Assembly: GCF_048263965.1 (NCBI RefSeq)
Contig: NZ_JBLXDO010000002.1
Coordinates: forward strand, 1 to 64,000
Length of the DNA stretch: 64,000 nt
Direction of reading: 5' to 3'
Source: Ferrimonas sp048263965
Lineage (GTDB): Bacteria > Pseudomonadota > Gammaproteobacteria > Enterobacterales > Shewanellaceae
Made by a program: the position numbers and the translations under genes. Numbering within the stretch: the first letter of the stretch is position 1; each line of letters begins with the position of its first letter. This document shows, in pieces, positions 1 through 8,247 of the stretch. Under the pieces are notes generated by a model that did not search any database, had not been told where the DNA came from, and worked only from the letters and a program-made list of their open reading frames with translations.

Positions 1-416
1 ATGACCTCTCGAGCCAGGCGCCGCCTATCCAGTCGTTTGAGGGTGTGCCAGTGCAAACCGGTCATCTCATTAACGTGCTTGATAGGCATCAATTTAAGCA
101 GTCGCTCGACGTACTGGATAAGTCTGTTGGTCTGGCGAGCATGGGGCTCCAGCCAGGAGAGGCGCTCAGTAACCACGCCACAATCAGGGCAGCGTAGTCG
201 GCGCAGTGGTACAGACAGCAAAGTCTGGTAACCGAAAGCCTCGCGCTCCTGAATCGTGCGGGGAGTGATATCGTGAATCTGCCGGACAACTTGGCCACAG
301 CGACATCGACCAGGGCCCGTGGGGGTTAAATGGATAGTAAGAGTATCGTGGTGGAGCTCGGTGTGAGTGGGGGAAAACCCTTCCCACGGTGAGATAGGCA
401 AGGTAAGCTTCGGCAT
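1..416 (-). CDS. ISL3-type transposase, N-terminal part (cut by window edge)
   Basis: Reading the minus strand from ATG at 416 gives 138 codons open to the window edge, starting MPKLTLPISPWEGF. It carries a two-part zinc-finger-like pattern, GRCRCGQ followed about 37 residues later by LRCPDCG, then an Arg-rich helix-turn-helix-like stretch (HWHTLKRLDRRRLAREV). This order of Cys pairs, then HTH, is typical of the N-terminal third of ISL3-family (DDE) transposases, which act in DNA transposition. The DDE domain would lie beyond position 1 and cannot be checked. A 9-bp inverted repeat (AACGGCTGG at 421-429, CCAGCCGTT at 469-477) lies just upstream, but I could not place the IS end with confidence. 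Family call from motif layout only. Confidence 0.65.
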   Translation of the reverse strand, partial: MPKLTLPISPWEGFSPTHTELHHDTLTIHLTPTGPGRCRCGQVVRQIHDITPRTIQEREAFGYQTLLSVPLRRLRCPDCGVVTERLSWLEPHARQTNRLIQYVERLLKLMPIKHVNEMTGLHWHTLKRLDRRRLAREV

Positions 417-522
417 TGAGAACGGCTGGTGGTGATTGGGTTTGTTTGGCGACTACACAATAACCTTTCCAGCCGTTTTCGTATCTAGTTCCCGCTAATG
501 TGCGAAGAACCTTTTTTTATGG

Positions 523-542
523 ATGGGCGGTTAGCCGCCCAT
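523..542 (-). other. Hairpin enclosing the glnS stop codon
   Basis: ATGGGCGG (523-530) and CCGCCCAT (535-542) pair perfectly with loop TTAG, which holds the glnS stop. On the minus strand it is followed by CCATAAAAAAAGG, so it lacks the U-run of an intrinsic terminator. It may be a 3'-end stabilising stem or a degenerate terminator. Confidence 0.5.
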
Positions 543-2204
543 CTTGGCCCAGGTGTCCCGCAGGCCGACGGTGCGGTTAAACACCAGCGCATCCGTCTTA
601 CTGTCGACGCTGTCGGCACAGAAGTAACCGGTACGCTCGAACTGGAACGCCTTCTCCGCCTCAGCAGAGGTCAGGCTTGGCTCAACGAAGCCGTGACGCA
701 CCACCAGAGATTCAGGGTTGATCACCGCTTCGAAGTCCTCGGCCGCGCCGGGGTTCTCGACGGTAAACAGGCGGTCATAGAGGCGGAATTCGGCAGCCAC
801 ACCCGCTTCGGCAGAGACCCAGTGAATCACCCCTTTTGGCTTAACGCCGTCGGCAGGATCCACACCCAGGGTGTCCAGGTCAACCGAACAGTAGATGGTG
901 GTCACCTTACCCTCTTCGTCCTTCTCGACCCGCTCGGCGGTCACCACATAGGCACCACGCAGGCGAACCTTCTTGCCCAGGACCAGACGCTTAAACTTCT
1001 TATTGGCCTCTTCACGGAAATCTTCCGCTTCGATCCAGATCTCCCGGGAAAAAGGCACTTCACGGCTGCCCATGGACTCATCGGAGGGATGGTTGGCCAC
1101 GTTCAGGGTTTCCACCTGACCTTCAGGGTAGTTTTCCAGCACCACCTTCACCGGATCCAGCACCGCCATGGCGCGGGGCGCATTCACGTTCAGGTCATCA
1201 CGGATGCAGGACTCCAGGGAACCCATCTCGATGGTGTTCTCCTGCTTGGTGACGCCGATGCGCTTACAGAACTCACGGATGGACGCCGGGGTATAACCAC
1301 GACGACGCAAACCTGAGATGGTCGGCATACGGGGGTCGTTCCAGCCATCCACCAGTTTGTCCGTCACCAGGGCGTTCAGCTTGCGCTTGGACATCACGGT
1401 GTATTCCAGATTCAGGCGGCTGAATTCATACTGACGAGGCTGACACTCGATGCTGATGTTCTCCAGAACCCAATCGTACAGACGACGGTTGTCCTGGAAC
1501 TCCAGGGTGCACAGGGAGTGGGTAATGCTCTCCAGGGCATCGGAGATGCAGTGGGTAAAGTCGTACATGGGGTAGATGCACCACTTGTCACCGGTCTGGT
1601 GGTGGTGGGCAAACTTCACCCGGTAGAGTACGGGGTCCCGCATCACCATGAAGGAGGACGCCATGTCAATCTTGGCACGCAGACACACCTTGCCCTCTGG
1701 GAACTCGCCGTTGCGCATCTTCTCAAACAGCGCCAGGTTCTCCTCGACACTGCGGTCGCGGAAGGGGCTCGGCTTGCCCGGCTCGGTCAGGGTACCGCGG
1801 TATTCACGGATCTGCTCTGGGGTCAGCTCATCCACATAAGCCAGTCCCTTCTCGATCAGCTCGATGGCATAGCCATACAGCAGATCGAAGTAGTCAGACG
1901 AGTAGTGGATATCACCATCCCACTGGAACCCAAGCCAGCGAACGTCTTCCTTGATGGACTCTACGTATTCGACATCCTCCTTCTCGGGGTTGGTGTCGTC
2001 GAAACGCAGGTTGCACTTGCCCTGATAATCCTGGGCAATGCCGAAATTCAGGCAGATGGACTTGGCATGACCGATATGGAGATAACCGTTGGGCTCAGGC
2101 GGGAATCGGGTTTGCACTGCATTGTGCTTACCTGAGGCCAGATCGGCATCGATAATATTGCGAATAAAGTTGCTTGGACGAACCTCGTTGTCCGGCTGGG
2201 TCAT
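531..2204 (-). CDS. glnS: Glutaminyl-tRNA synthetase
   Basis: 557 residues, matching the roughly 554-residue bacterial GlnRS. It charges tRNA-Gln with glutamine in the cytoplasm. The class I signatures are clear: PPEPNGYLHIGH near residue 40 (HIGH motif) and VMSKRKL near residue 270 (KMSKS motif). The C-terminal anticodon-binding beta barrels contain the usual REIWIEAEDFREE region. It starts MTQPDNEVRPSNFIRN at ATG 2204. The gene stands alone between the transposase fragment and feoB. Its stop codon sits in the loop of an 8-bp hairpin (523-542) with no U-tract on this strand. Identification is secure. Confidence 0.97.
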   Translation of the reverse strand: MTQPDNEVRPSNFIRNIIDADLASGKHNAVQTRFPPEPNGYLHIGHAKSICLNFGIAQDYQGKCNLRFDDTNPEKEDVEYVESIKEDVRWLGFQWDGDIHYSSDYFDLLYGYAIELIEKGLAYVDELTPEQIREYRGTLTEPGKPSPFRDRSVEENLALFEKMRNGEFPEGKVCLRAKIDMASSFMVMRDPVLYRVKFAHHHQTGDKWCIYPMYDFTHCISDALESITHSLCTLEFQDNRRLYDWVLENISIECQPRQYEFSRLNLEYTVMSKRKLNALVTDKLVDGWNDPRMPTISGLRRRGYTPASIREFCKRIGVTKQENTIEMGSLESCIRDDLNVNAPRAMAVLDPVKVVLENYPEGQVETLNVANHPSDESMGSREVPFSREIWIEAEDFREEANKKFKRLVLGKKVRLRGAYVVTAERVEKDEEGKVTTIYCSVDLDTLGVDPADGVKPKGVIHWVSAEAGVAAEFRLYDRLFTVENPGAAEDFEAVINPESLVVRHGFVEPSLTSAEAEKAFQFERTGYFCADSVDSKTDALVFNRTVGLRDTWAKMGG

Positions 2205-2380
2205 GATTGCCCTCGACTCACTTCAACTAAAACCAGTAAACGGCTAATGATCCACTATCACCGGGATGGGAGCAAGACCCAATCACCGATACCAACAGGA
2301 GTTTTCCGGATTTTTTAACGGAATCCGCCCTTCCCGTCTTCACACAGGTTTAGCCCAACGGTTTCACCGGGTCAAAAACA

Positions 2381-2432
2381 GAAAAAGGCAGCCCGAAGGC
2401 TGCCTTGAATCGCTTAGGGAGAATTAAAGCGA
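2381..2432 (-). terminator. feoB terminator, two-hairpin element
   Basis: The hairpin AAGGCAGCC-CGAA-GGCTGCCTT (2385-2406) is followed on the minus strand by a five-U run (complement of 2382-2386). A second small stem, TCGCTT/AAGCGA (2410-2415 with 2427-2432), encloses AGGGAGAATTA directly after the feoB stop. The same arrangement recurs after the TonB receptor ending at 59045. Confidence 0.85.
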
Positions 2433-2435
2433 ATC

Positions 2436-4688
2436 TTACTCTTTGATGGCCACCGGAATGTCACCCACACCCATCTGGCTGCGCTTGCCGACCCGTCTCA
2501 GGTAGGCGATACCCGCCACCAGAATCACCACAATGATGCCAATGTGCATCAGGGCGTGAGCCGGCTCCACCGTCAGGCGGGAAGCCTGGTAGAACAGGGT
2601 GGCGGTGGCGTAGGCCACGACGAAGGTGTAGACGGCGCTGAAAGTGGTCCAGCGGCCGCCAAACTCACCGGCCATGGCACCCAGTACCGCGGCACAGGGG
2701 GTGTACATCAGGATAAACAGCAGATAGGCAAAGGCGGCCGCACCAGTTTCAAACTGAGACTTGAGGTTTTTCAGGGTTGCCGCTTCGAAGCCGAACTCGT
2801 CACCCATACTGTCCACGTCCTGAGCATCACCGATGTTCAGACCCAGGGGATCGTCCCAGGCGATACCAAACATGTTCTCAGGAATGGTGGCCAGTCCCTC
2901 GTTAACCGCGCCCAGCAGGCTGAACTCCGCCGCTTCCTCTTCACCAGACTGGCTGTAAAGGCTGTTTAGGGTGCCGACCACGGCCTCCTTGGCGAAGATG
3001 CCGGTGATCACACCAACGGTAGCGGGCCAGTTTTCCTCTTTAACCCCCATGGGATCAAACACCGGCGTCACAATCTGAGCGGCGGCGGAGAGCACGGAAT
3101 TTTCGGAATCCTGGTTGCCAAAGCTGCCGTCGGTACCCATGGAGTTGAAGAAACTCAGGATGGTCACCACGATAACGATGGTCTTACCGGCGCCCATGAC
3201 AAACTGCTTGGTACGCTGCCAGGTGCGACGACCGATGGCACTCAGGGTGGGCATCTCGTAGTCAGGCAGCTCCATGAAGCCCTGGCTGGCATCACCGGGA
3301 AGCAGGGTGTGACGCAACAGCAGACCGGTGAGGATCGCTGCCGCAATACCAATGATGTACAGGGCAAACACCAGGTTCTGGCCATTGTCCGGGAAGAACG
3401 CCGCCACAAACAGGGCGTACACCGGCAGACGGGCTCCGCAGGACATGAAGGGGGCCATCATGGCTGTCACGATACGCTCGCGCTTGGTGTCCAGGGTCCG
3501 GGTGGCGGTCACCGCAGGTACGTTACAGCCAAAACCGACAATCAGGGGAACGAAGGCTTTACCGGGCAGACCGATCTTCTGCATCACCCCTTCGATCACG
3601 AAACCTGCGCGGGCCAGGTAACCGGACACCTCGAGAATACTCAGGGCGATATAGAGGAAAGCCACCACCGGGATGAAGGTTGCCACGGTCTGGATACCGG
3701 CACCCACGCCGTCGGAGAGGATGGCGCCAACCCAGTCTGGCATGCCCGCGGCGTTCAGCAACAGGGCTGAGCCGTCAACAAACAGGGCGCCCGCCACGAT
3801 ATCGAAGAAATCGATGAAGGCAGCGCCGACGTTGATGGCAAACATAAAGGTCAGGTACATCATGCCCAGGAAGATGGGCACCCCGGTCATGGGGCTCAAT
3901 GCATAATGATCCAGCTTCTCGGTCATGGAGTCGATAACAGAGGGCTTGGAGACTATGGCTTTGACCAGATCGCCGATAAACTGGTAGCGGCGGTCGGCGA
4001 TGTGCTCGGCGGGAGAGATCGCCTGAGCCAGCAGCTTGTTGGAAGCCTGAATCGCGGCATCATCACTTTGAGACAGCAGGCGGGTAATGGCACTGGCACG
4101 GCTGCCCCCGATCTCCTGCAGCGACTGCTCCACCTCTGCGCCCAGATGAATATCCAGGGTCTGGCTCTGATTGCCTGCCTTGGCCATCTCGGCAATGGCA
4201 TCCTTGACCGCTTGAGGGCCATTTTCCGTTTTGGCACTGATCTGAATGACGCGACAACCCAGGCGTTGACTCAGGGCTTCGGTGTTGACCTGAACACCGC
4301 GGCGCGCCGTCACATCTCCCTTGTTCAGCACCAGCAGCATGGGGACGTTCAGTTCACGCAACTGAGTGGTCAGATAGAGGTTACGCTCCAGCTGAGAGAC
4401 ATCCACGACGTTGATCAGCAGGTCAATATCCTGACCAAGCAAGTATTCGCGGCTGATCTTTTCATCGATGAAGCCTTCACCATCGGCGGCTTCGAGGTCG
4501 TACAGGCCAGGCAGATCGGTGATCTCCACGGCACGGCCATCGAGCTCGATCTTGCCAACTTTCTTATCGACGGTGACGCCGGCCCAGTTGCCGACAGAGA
4601 CGTTGTTACCGGTGAGAGCATTAAACAGGGTGGACTTGCCGGAGTTAGGATTACCTACGGCAACACAGCGCACTACTTGTTGGGACAT
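2436..4688 (-). CDS. feoB: Ferrous iron transport protein B (GTPase permease)
   Basis: 750 residues from ATG 4688 (a TTG codon one triplet upstream is also open). FeoB imports Fe(II) across the inner membrane. The N-terminal G domain shows G1 GNPNSGKST near residue 10, G3 DLPGLYDL near 60 and G4 VLNKGD near 122, followed by a helical GDI-like spacer. The C-terminal half holds multiple membrane helices with two Gate-type segments, including GFGCNVPAV and SCGARLPVY. Three bases separate it from feoA, so the two are co-transcribed. No feoC was seen downstream; a terminator follows the stop. Regulation is probably by Fur through the site near 4949. Confidence 0.97.
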   Translation of the reverse strand: MSQQVVRCVAVGNPNSGKSTLFNALTGNNVSVGNWAGVTVDKKVGKIELDGRAVEITDLPGLYDLEAADGEGFIDEKISREYLLGQDIDLLINVVDVSQLERNLYLTTQLRELNVPMLLVLNKGDVTARRGVQVNTEALSQRLGCRVIQISAKTENGPQAVKDAIAEMAKAGNQSQTLDIHLGAEVEQSLQEIGGSRASAITRLLSQSDDAAIQASNKLLAQAISPAEHIADRRYQFIGDLVKAIVSKPSVIDSMTEKLDHYALSPMTGVPIFLGMMYLTFMFAINVGAAFIDFFDIVAGALFVDGSALLLNAAGMPDWVGAILSDGVGAGIQTVATFIPVVAFLYIALSILEVSGYLARAGFVIEGVMQKIGLPGKAFVPLIVGFGCNVPAVTATRTLDTKRERIVTAMMAPFMSCGARLPVYALFVAAFFPDNGQNLVFALYIIGIAAAILTGLLLRHTLLPGDASQGFMELPDYEMPTLSAIGRRTWQRTKQFVMGAGKTIVIVVTILSFFNSMGTDGSFGNQDSENSVLSAAAQIVTPVFDPMGVKEENWPATVGVITGIFAKEAVVGTLNSLYSQSGEEEAAEFSLLGAVNEGLATIPENMFGIAWDDPLGLNIGDAQDVDSMGDEFGFEAATLKNLKSQFETGAAAFAYLLFILMYTPCAAVLGAMAGEFGGRWTTFSAVYTFVVAYATATLFYQASRLTVEPAHALMHIGIIVVILVAGIAYLRRVGKRSQMGVGDIPVAIKE

Positions 4689-4691
4689 CAA

Positions 4692-4922
4692 TTAAACCTC
4701 TACGTGGATCTGTGCAGCCAGGCGATTATTCAAACAGAGGCTTGCGCCTCGCACCTTCAGCTGGACAGCACCACCCAGAGGAGCAGAGCGAACCATTCTG
4801 ACTTCACTGCCTCGAGTGAAGCCAAGCGCCATCAGACGACGCTTAAGAGAGAGTGACATGGATTGATCGCCTAGACGAACAACACTGCAACTTTGTCCCA
4901 GACCCAACTCTGATAAAACCAT
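4692..4922 (-). CDS. feoA: Ferrous iron transport protein A
   Basis: 76 residues, a small SH3-like FeoA domain protein in the cytoplasm that supports FeoB. Recognisable family stretches include LKRRLMALGFTRGSEV and APLGGAVQLKVRGASLCLN. ATG at 4922; the stop is 3 bp before feoB. It is the first gene of the feoAB operon and lies downstream of a Fur-box-like palindrome (4942-4956). Length and position are standard for the family. Confidence 0.93.
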   Translation of the reverse strand: MVLSELGLGQSCSVVRLGDQSMSLSLKRRLMALGFTRGSEVRMVRSAPLGGAVQLKVRGASLCLNNRLAAQIHVEV

Positions 4923-4941
4923 TGTGCTACCTGTTTCTAAA

Positions 4942-4956
4942 TGGGAATTGCTATCA
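4942..4956 (-). promoter_or_regulatory. Probable Fur box upstream of feoA
   Basis: TGGGAATTGCTATCA matches the 7-1-7 Fur pattern TGATAAT-n-ATTATCA at 10 of 14 defined positions, and lies 20 bp upstream of the feoA start. Iron repression of feoAB is established for enterobacteria; here it is inferred. Confidence 0.5.
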
Positions 4957-5196
4957 TTTGCACTTAAGTATACACAACCTTATGGAAAAATCCTTGACCT
5001 AGTTCGCCGTTTTTCACCTCAAATGGAAATAATTCCTGTTTTCTAGCGGACCTTGAACCCAGGTCACCCATAGCACGGGCCAGAAGCCTGTTGTGGCGGG
5101 ATTTGCAGCGTTTTTTTGTGGAGCTGGGTCACACCTAAGTAAATAACACTCAAATGGGGTTCAAAGTTTTTCTAATCCCCCGTATTTCCTGGCCTG

Positions 5197-5216
5197 AATG
5201 TGATTCCGTTCACATT
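5197..5216 (+). promoter_or_regulatory. CRP binding site upstream of satP
   Basis: AATGTGATTCCGTTCACATT is a full match to TGTGA-N6-TCACA with symmetric flanks. Its centre is about 91 bp before the satP ATG. cAMP-CRP control of acetate uptake fits the role; CooA sites differ (TGTCR-N6-YGACA), so this is not a CooA operator. Confidence 0.75.
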
Positions 5217-5297
5217 AGCGCCACTGCAACCCGATCAATAATCCTCGCGTTTTCAACCGTTTACTCTACATCTTATTAACAAAAATTAGGTAAAATT

Positions 5298-5900
5298 ATG
5301 AACCGCGCTCACGCAAATCCCGCGCCACTGGGTCTGATGGGATTCGGCATGACCACCATACTGCTGAACATCCACAACGCCGGGTTTTTCCCCATCGATG
5401 GCATGATTCTGGGTATGGGTATCTTCTTTGGTGGCATCGCCCAGATCATCGCAGGCATCATGGAGTACCGGAACGGCAACACCTTCGGAACCACCGCCTT
5501 CACCGCTTATGGCTCCTTCTGGCTGACTCTGGTCGCCCTGATCATGTTGCCTAATATGGATGTGGGTGTGGCGGCCAGCCCTCACCACTTCATGGGTTGG
5601 TACCTGAGCCTGTGGGGCCTGTTCACCGGCTTCATGTTCATCGGCACCCTGGCCAACTACCCCAGGGTGAAACAGTTTATCTTCGGCTCCCTGACCGTAC
5701 TGTTCTTCCTGCTGGCCGCCCGTGATTTCACTGGCAGCGCCCTGATTGGCACCATTGCCGGCTACGAGGGCATCGTCTGTGGTGGCGCCGCCTTCTACCT
5801 GGCCATGGCCACCATCATCAACGCCGAGTTTGGCCGCACCGTGCTGCCCATCGGCGACTGGAAGAGCCGTGCGACCGTCGGTCGTGCCGCCCTGGCCTAA
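5298..5900 (+). CDS. satP: Acetate/succinate-proton symporter, SatP (YaaH/GPR1/FUN34) family
   Basis: 200 residues with six predicted membrane helices. The family signature NPAPLGLMGFGMTT is at residues 8-21, followed by LLNIHNAGFF. E. coli SatP is 188 residues. The protein imports acetate and similar small carboxylates at the inner membrane. Start chosen at ATG 5298, with AGG eight bases upstream. A consensus CRP site lies upstream and a bidirectional terminator separates it from the convergent cooA. It is next to the CO operon, but nothing shows functional linkage. Confidence 0.92.
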   Translation: MNRAHANPAPLGLMGFGMTTILLNIHNAGFFPIDGMILGMGIFFGGIAQIIAGIMEYRNGNTFGTTAFTAYGSFWLTLVALIMLPNMDVGVAASPHHFMGWYLSLWGLFTGFMFIGTLANYPRVKQFIFGSLTVLFFLLAARDFTGSALIGTIAGYEGIVCGGAAFYLAMATIINAEFGRTVLPIGDWKSRATVGRAALA

Positions 5901-5916
5901 CCCAGGTTCCAGTCAT

Positions 5917-5945
5917 GAAAAAGCCGCCCAAGGGGCGGCTTTTTC
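5917..5945. terminator. Bidirectional terminator between satP and cooA
   Basis: AAGCCGCC (5921-5928) and GGCGGCTT (5934-5941) form the stem. A T-run on the plus strand and an A-run (5918-5922) on the other side let it end both convergent transcripts. Confidence 0.9.
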
Positions 5946-5948
5946 TGT

Positions 5949-6617
5949 TTAGGGCTGCTGACTGAGCAGGGCCTCCATGGCGCTTGGGTCGGGAATGACA
6001 AACTCCCGGCGGCTGCGGCGCTCCAGCATCCCCTCCTTGATCAGGTTGTTGAGCAGTGAAGAGGCGGTCTGGCGGGTGGTGCCAATCAGCAAAGAGATCT
6101 CCTCCATATTGAGGTCGCACTCAAAGGCGAGCCCCTCGTTGGTGTCTCTGCCCCGCTCCTTGGCCAGGGCCAGCAGAAACTCCACCAGCCGGTACTGCAC
6201 ATCATGGAATATGATCCCCTCAATCACGTCCAGGGTACCGGCCAGAACCTGCCCGAGGATGCCGGTCATCACCAGGGAGACTTCGGGAAAACGCACCACC
6301 TCCTGGCGAAAGCGAGAGACACTGATGGCCAGTATGGTGCTCTCCCGAGCCGCCTGAATCAACATCCGGCTGTGGGTGCTGAAGATGTCGCCTGGCTCGA
6401 GGAAGGAGAGGGTAAACTCCCTGCCCTCGTAGGAGAGATACAGCCTCAGCCGTCCGGACACCAGCACAAACACCTCGCTCTCCTCGTGACAAGCCTGGTC
6501 AAGCAGTCGCCCCCGAGCCAGCTGGCGACAGTGGAAACCGGAAAGAAACCCCTCATATTTGGGCTTCTTCAGCAGCTCAATCATATTGAACCGGGACAGT
6601 TTCATCTTGGAGTACAT
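5949..6617 (-). CDS. cooA: CO-sensing heme transcription activator CooA (Cys-to-Ser variant)
   Basis: 222 residues, Crp/Fnr family. The N-terminal effector domain binds heme; the C-terminal HTH contains MEEISLLIGTTRQTASSLLNNL. Start ATG 6617 is supported by a GAGGAAGGA ribosome site 4-5 bases upstream. The resulting MYSKMKLSRFN parallels, from memory, the MATQMRL start of Carboxydothermus CooA. The heme-pocket segment reads GDIFSTHSR: the distal His82 is kept, but the position that is Cys75 in Rhodospirillum CooA is Ser80. Residue 2 is Tyr, so the N-terminal Met would probably be retained and its amine would be the other axial ligand. It is the last gene of the cooM unit, 35 bp after cooH. 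Two CooA-type operators lie in the same locus. A CRP role is unlikely given the context. Confidence 0.93.
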   Translation of the reverse strand: MYSKMKLSRFNMIELLKKPKYEGFLSGFHCRQLARGRLLDQACHEESEVFVLVSGRLRLYLSYEGREFTLSFLEPGDIFSTHSRMLIQAARESTILAISVSRFRQEVVRFPEVSLVMTGILGQVLAGTLDVIEGIIFHDVQYRLVEFLLALAKERGRDTNEGLAFECDLNMEEISLLIGTTRQTASSLLNNLIKEGMLERRSRREFVIPDPSAMEALLSQQP

Positions 6618-6652
6618 CCGGTCCTTCCTCTGTAAGGGTTTCGGGTCCCCGG

Positions 6653-7735
6653 CTATCTCTCCGTACAGGAGATGCAGGGGTCGATGCTGTTGACCATCAG
6701 AGGGACATCCCCCACCTTCTCGCCGGTCATCATGGTCTTGAGGGCATCCCAGTTCGGGTAGCTGGGCACCCGCCATTTGAGCCGCTCGGGCCGATCTGAG
6801 CCATCGGTCTTGAGATAGTAGATCAGCTCCCCCCTGGGGGCTTCGCTCTTGGCGATCGCCTCCCCCGCAGGGATCACCGGCAACCCGCTGATGGCCGTGG
6901 GTCCATGGGGCATCCGCTCCAGGCACTGACGAATCAGGTCCAGGGCCACCAGCACCTCATCCAGGCGCACCATGGCCCGGGACCAGACGTCACCACCGCT
7001 GCGGGTCTGAATCTCGATATCCAGCTGATCATAAACCGCATAGGGCGCCTGGACACGGACATCGTACGCCAGTCCTGAGCCCCTGGCCACCGGCCCCACC
7101 AGACCATGGCGCTGCACATCCTCCAGGGTGAGCACCCCGACCCCCTGAGTGCGGGACAGCACGAAATGATCCGAGCCATAGAGGTCGCGAATCTCCTCCA
7201 CCGCCGGCACCAGCCTGGCAACCTGCTCCAGCAGCCATCGGGTCTGCTCGCCATCTACGTCGTATTTGACCCCGCCGATGCAATTGGCGCCCAGATCCAT
7301 GCGGTTGCCATAGATGGTCTCCTTGACGTCCTGCATCACCTCCCGGGTTTCGAGCACGTGCATGAACAGGGAATCAAACCCTATGATGTGGGCCATGATC
7401 CCCACGTTGAACAGGTTGGACGCCACCCGTTTCACCTCGTCGGCGATCACCCTCAGATATTGGCCCCGCAGCGGCACCTCGATGCCCGCCAGAGATTCCA
7501 GTGCCATGCAGTAGGTGGTGGGGTGGCTGTTGGAACAGAGGGAGCAGAGCCGCTCGGTCAGGGTAATGTTCTGGTAGAAGTTGCGCTTGACCGCCAGGTA
7601 CTCCAGGCCTCGGTGAACGTGGCCGGCGGTGATCTCCAGATCACGGATGGTCTCGCCCTCCACCTCCACCTTGAAGTACATGGGCTCCTCCAGGGCCACG
7701 TGCAGCGGCCCCACCGGGACTTTGTATCCACTCAT
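6653..7735 (-). CDS. cooH: CO-induced hydrogenase large (catalytic [NiFe]) subunit CooH
   Basis: 360 residues, close to R. rubrum CooH (about 361). It carries the Ni-Fe site that reduces protons with electrons from CO oxidation. The N-terminal nickel ligands are in RLCSLCS (near residue 64) and the C-terminal ones in DPCISCTER, which is the very end of the protein. There is no cleavable C-terminal extension, so no maturation endopeptidase should be needed, as described for CooH/EchE. It is related to NuoD. ATG 7735 overlaps the cooU stop (TGATG), with GAGGAGAG just upstream. Distinguished from complex I NuoD by the four Ni-site cysteines. Confidence 0.96.
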   Translation of the reverse strand: MSGYKVPVGPLHVALEEPMYFKVEVEGETIRDLEITAGHVHRGLEYLAVKRNFYQNITLTERLCSLCSNSHPTTYCMALESLAGIEVPLRGQYLRVIADEVKRVASNLFNVGIMAHIIGFDSLFMHVLETREVMQDVKETIYGNRMDLGANCIGGVKYDVDGEQTRWLLEQVARLVPAVEEIRDLYGSDHFVLSRTQGVGVLTLEDVQRHGLVGPVARGSGLAYDVRVQAPYAVYDQLDIEIQTRSGGDVWSRAMVRLDEVLVALDLIRQCLERMPHGPTAISGLPVIPAGEAIAKSEAPRGELIYYLKTDGSDRPERLKWRVPSYPNWDALKTMMTGEKVGDVPLMVNSIDPCISCTER

Positions 7736-8247
7736 CAGATCTCTCCTCGGCTGGTCATGATCTTCTCCCACAGCGACTTGGTGCTGGCGGCATTCACCAG
7801 ATCCGAGTAGGGAATGAAACGCTGCAATACGGCGGGGTCGATGCTCTCATCGATAAACAGTCGCCGTGGATTGGGGTGCCCGGTCACCTCAATATCGTAC
7901 AGCTCCATAAACTCCCGCTCATTCCAGTCGGCATTGAGAAACACCGGTGTCAGCGAGGGGATCACCGCCCCCTGCTCCGGCAACACCACGGTAGCGGTCA
8001 CCGTGGAGCCATCCAGGTCAAAGTGGTAGGCGATCTCCAGGTTGGGCGATACCTGGTAGGCGGTGATGGTGCTCAGGCGCCCGCCCAGTACCCTGATCAA
8101 CCTGGCCAGGGGCAGCAGTTGATCGGCCAGGGCCAGCCTGGCCCAGGCGATGCTCACCCCCTTGGCGTCCGTGGTCTGAGACCAGGACGCAGGTTGAGCC
8201 AGGGTATTGCCCAGGCTGGCGGCGAAGCGTTGGAACATCGGGTTCAT
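7735..8247 (-). CDS. cooU: CO-induced hydrogenase subunit CooU (NuoC-like)
   Basis: 170 residues from ATG 8247 (MNPMFQRFAASLG), with GGAGAG upstream and an ATGA overlap with the cooX stop. It belongs to the 30-kDa/NuoC family: conserved stretches are ITAYQVSPNLEIAYHFDL, ADWNEREFMELYDIEVTGHPNPRRLF. It is a peripheral subunit bridging the small and large hydrogenase subunits. A longer open frame reaches 8394, but that part overlaps cooX and has no start signal. Its place in the cooLXUH block secures the call. Confidence 0.93.
   Translation of the reverse strand: MNPMFQRFAASLGNTLAQPASWSQTTDAKGVSIAWARLALADQLLPLARLIRVLGGRLSTITAYQVSPNLEIAYHFDLDGSTVTATVVLPEQGAVIPSLTPVFLNADWNEREFMELYDIEVTGHPNPRRLFIDESIDPAVLQRFIPYSDLVNAASTKSLWEKIMTSRGEI

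Larger units (their letters stand above)
4923..5297. other. Divergent intergenic region feoA/satP
   Basis: 375 bp without a credible ORF. It holds the Fur-like site near feoA and a CRP site near satP. The centre (about 5000-5190) shows no palindrome, hairpin or coding pattern I can support. Confidence 0.6.

Noticed and set aside
6618..6926. N-terminal extension of the cooA frame
   Set aside because: It runs out of frame through the end of cooH, and the ribosome site and family alignment support ATG 6617.
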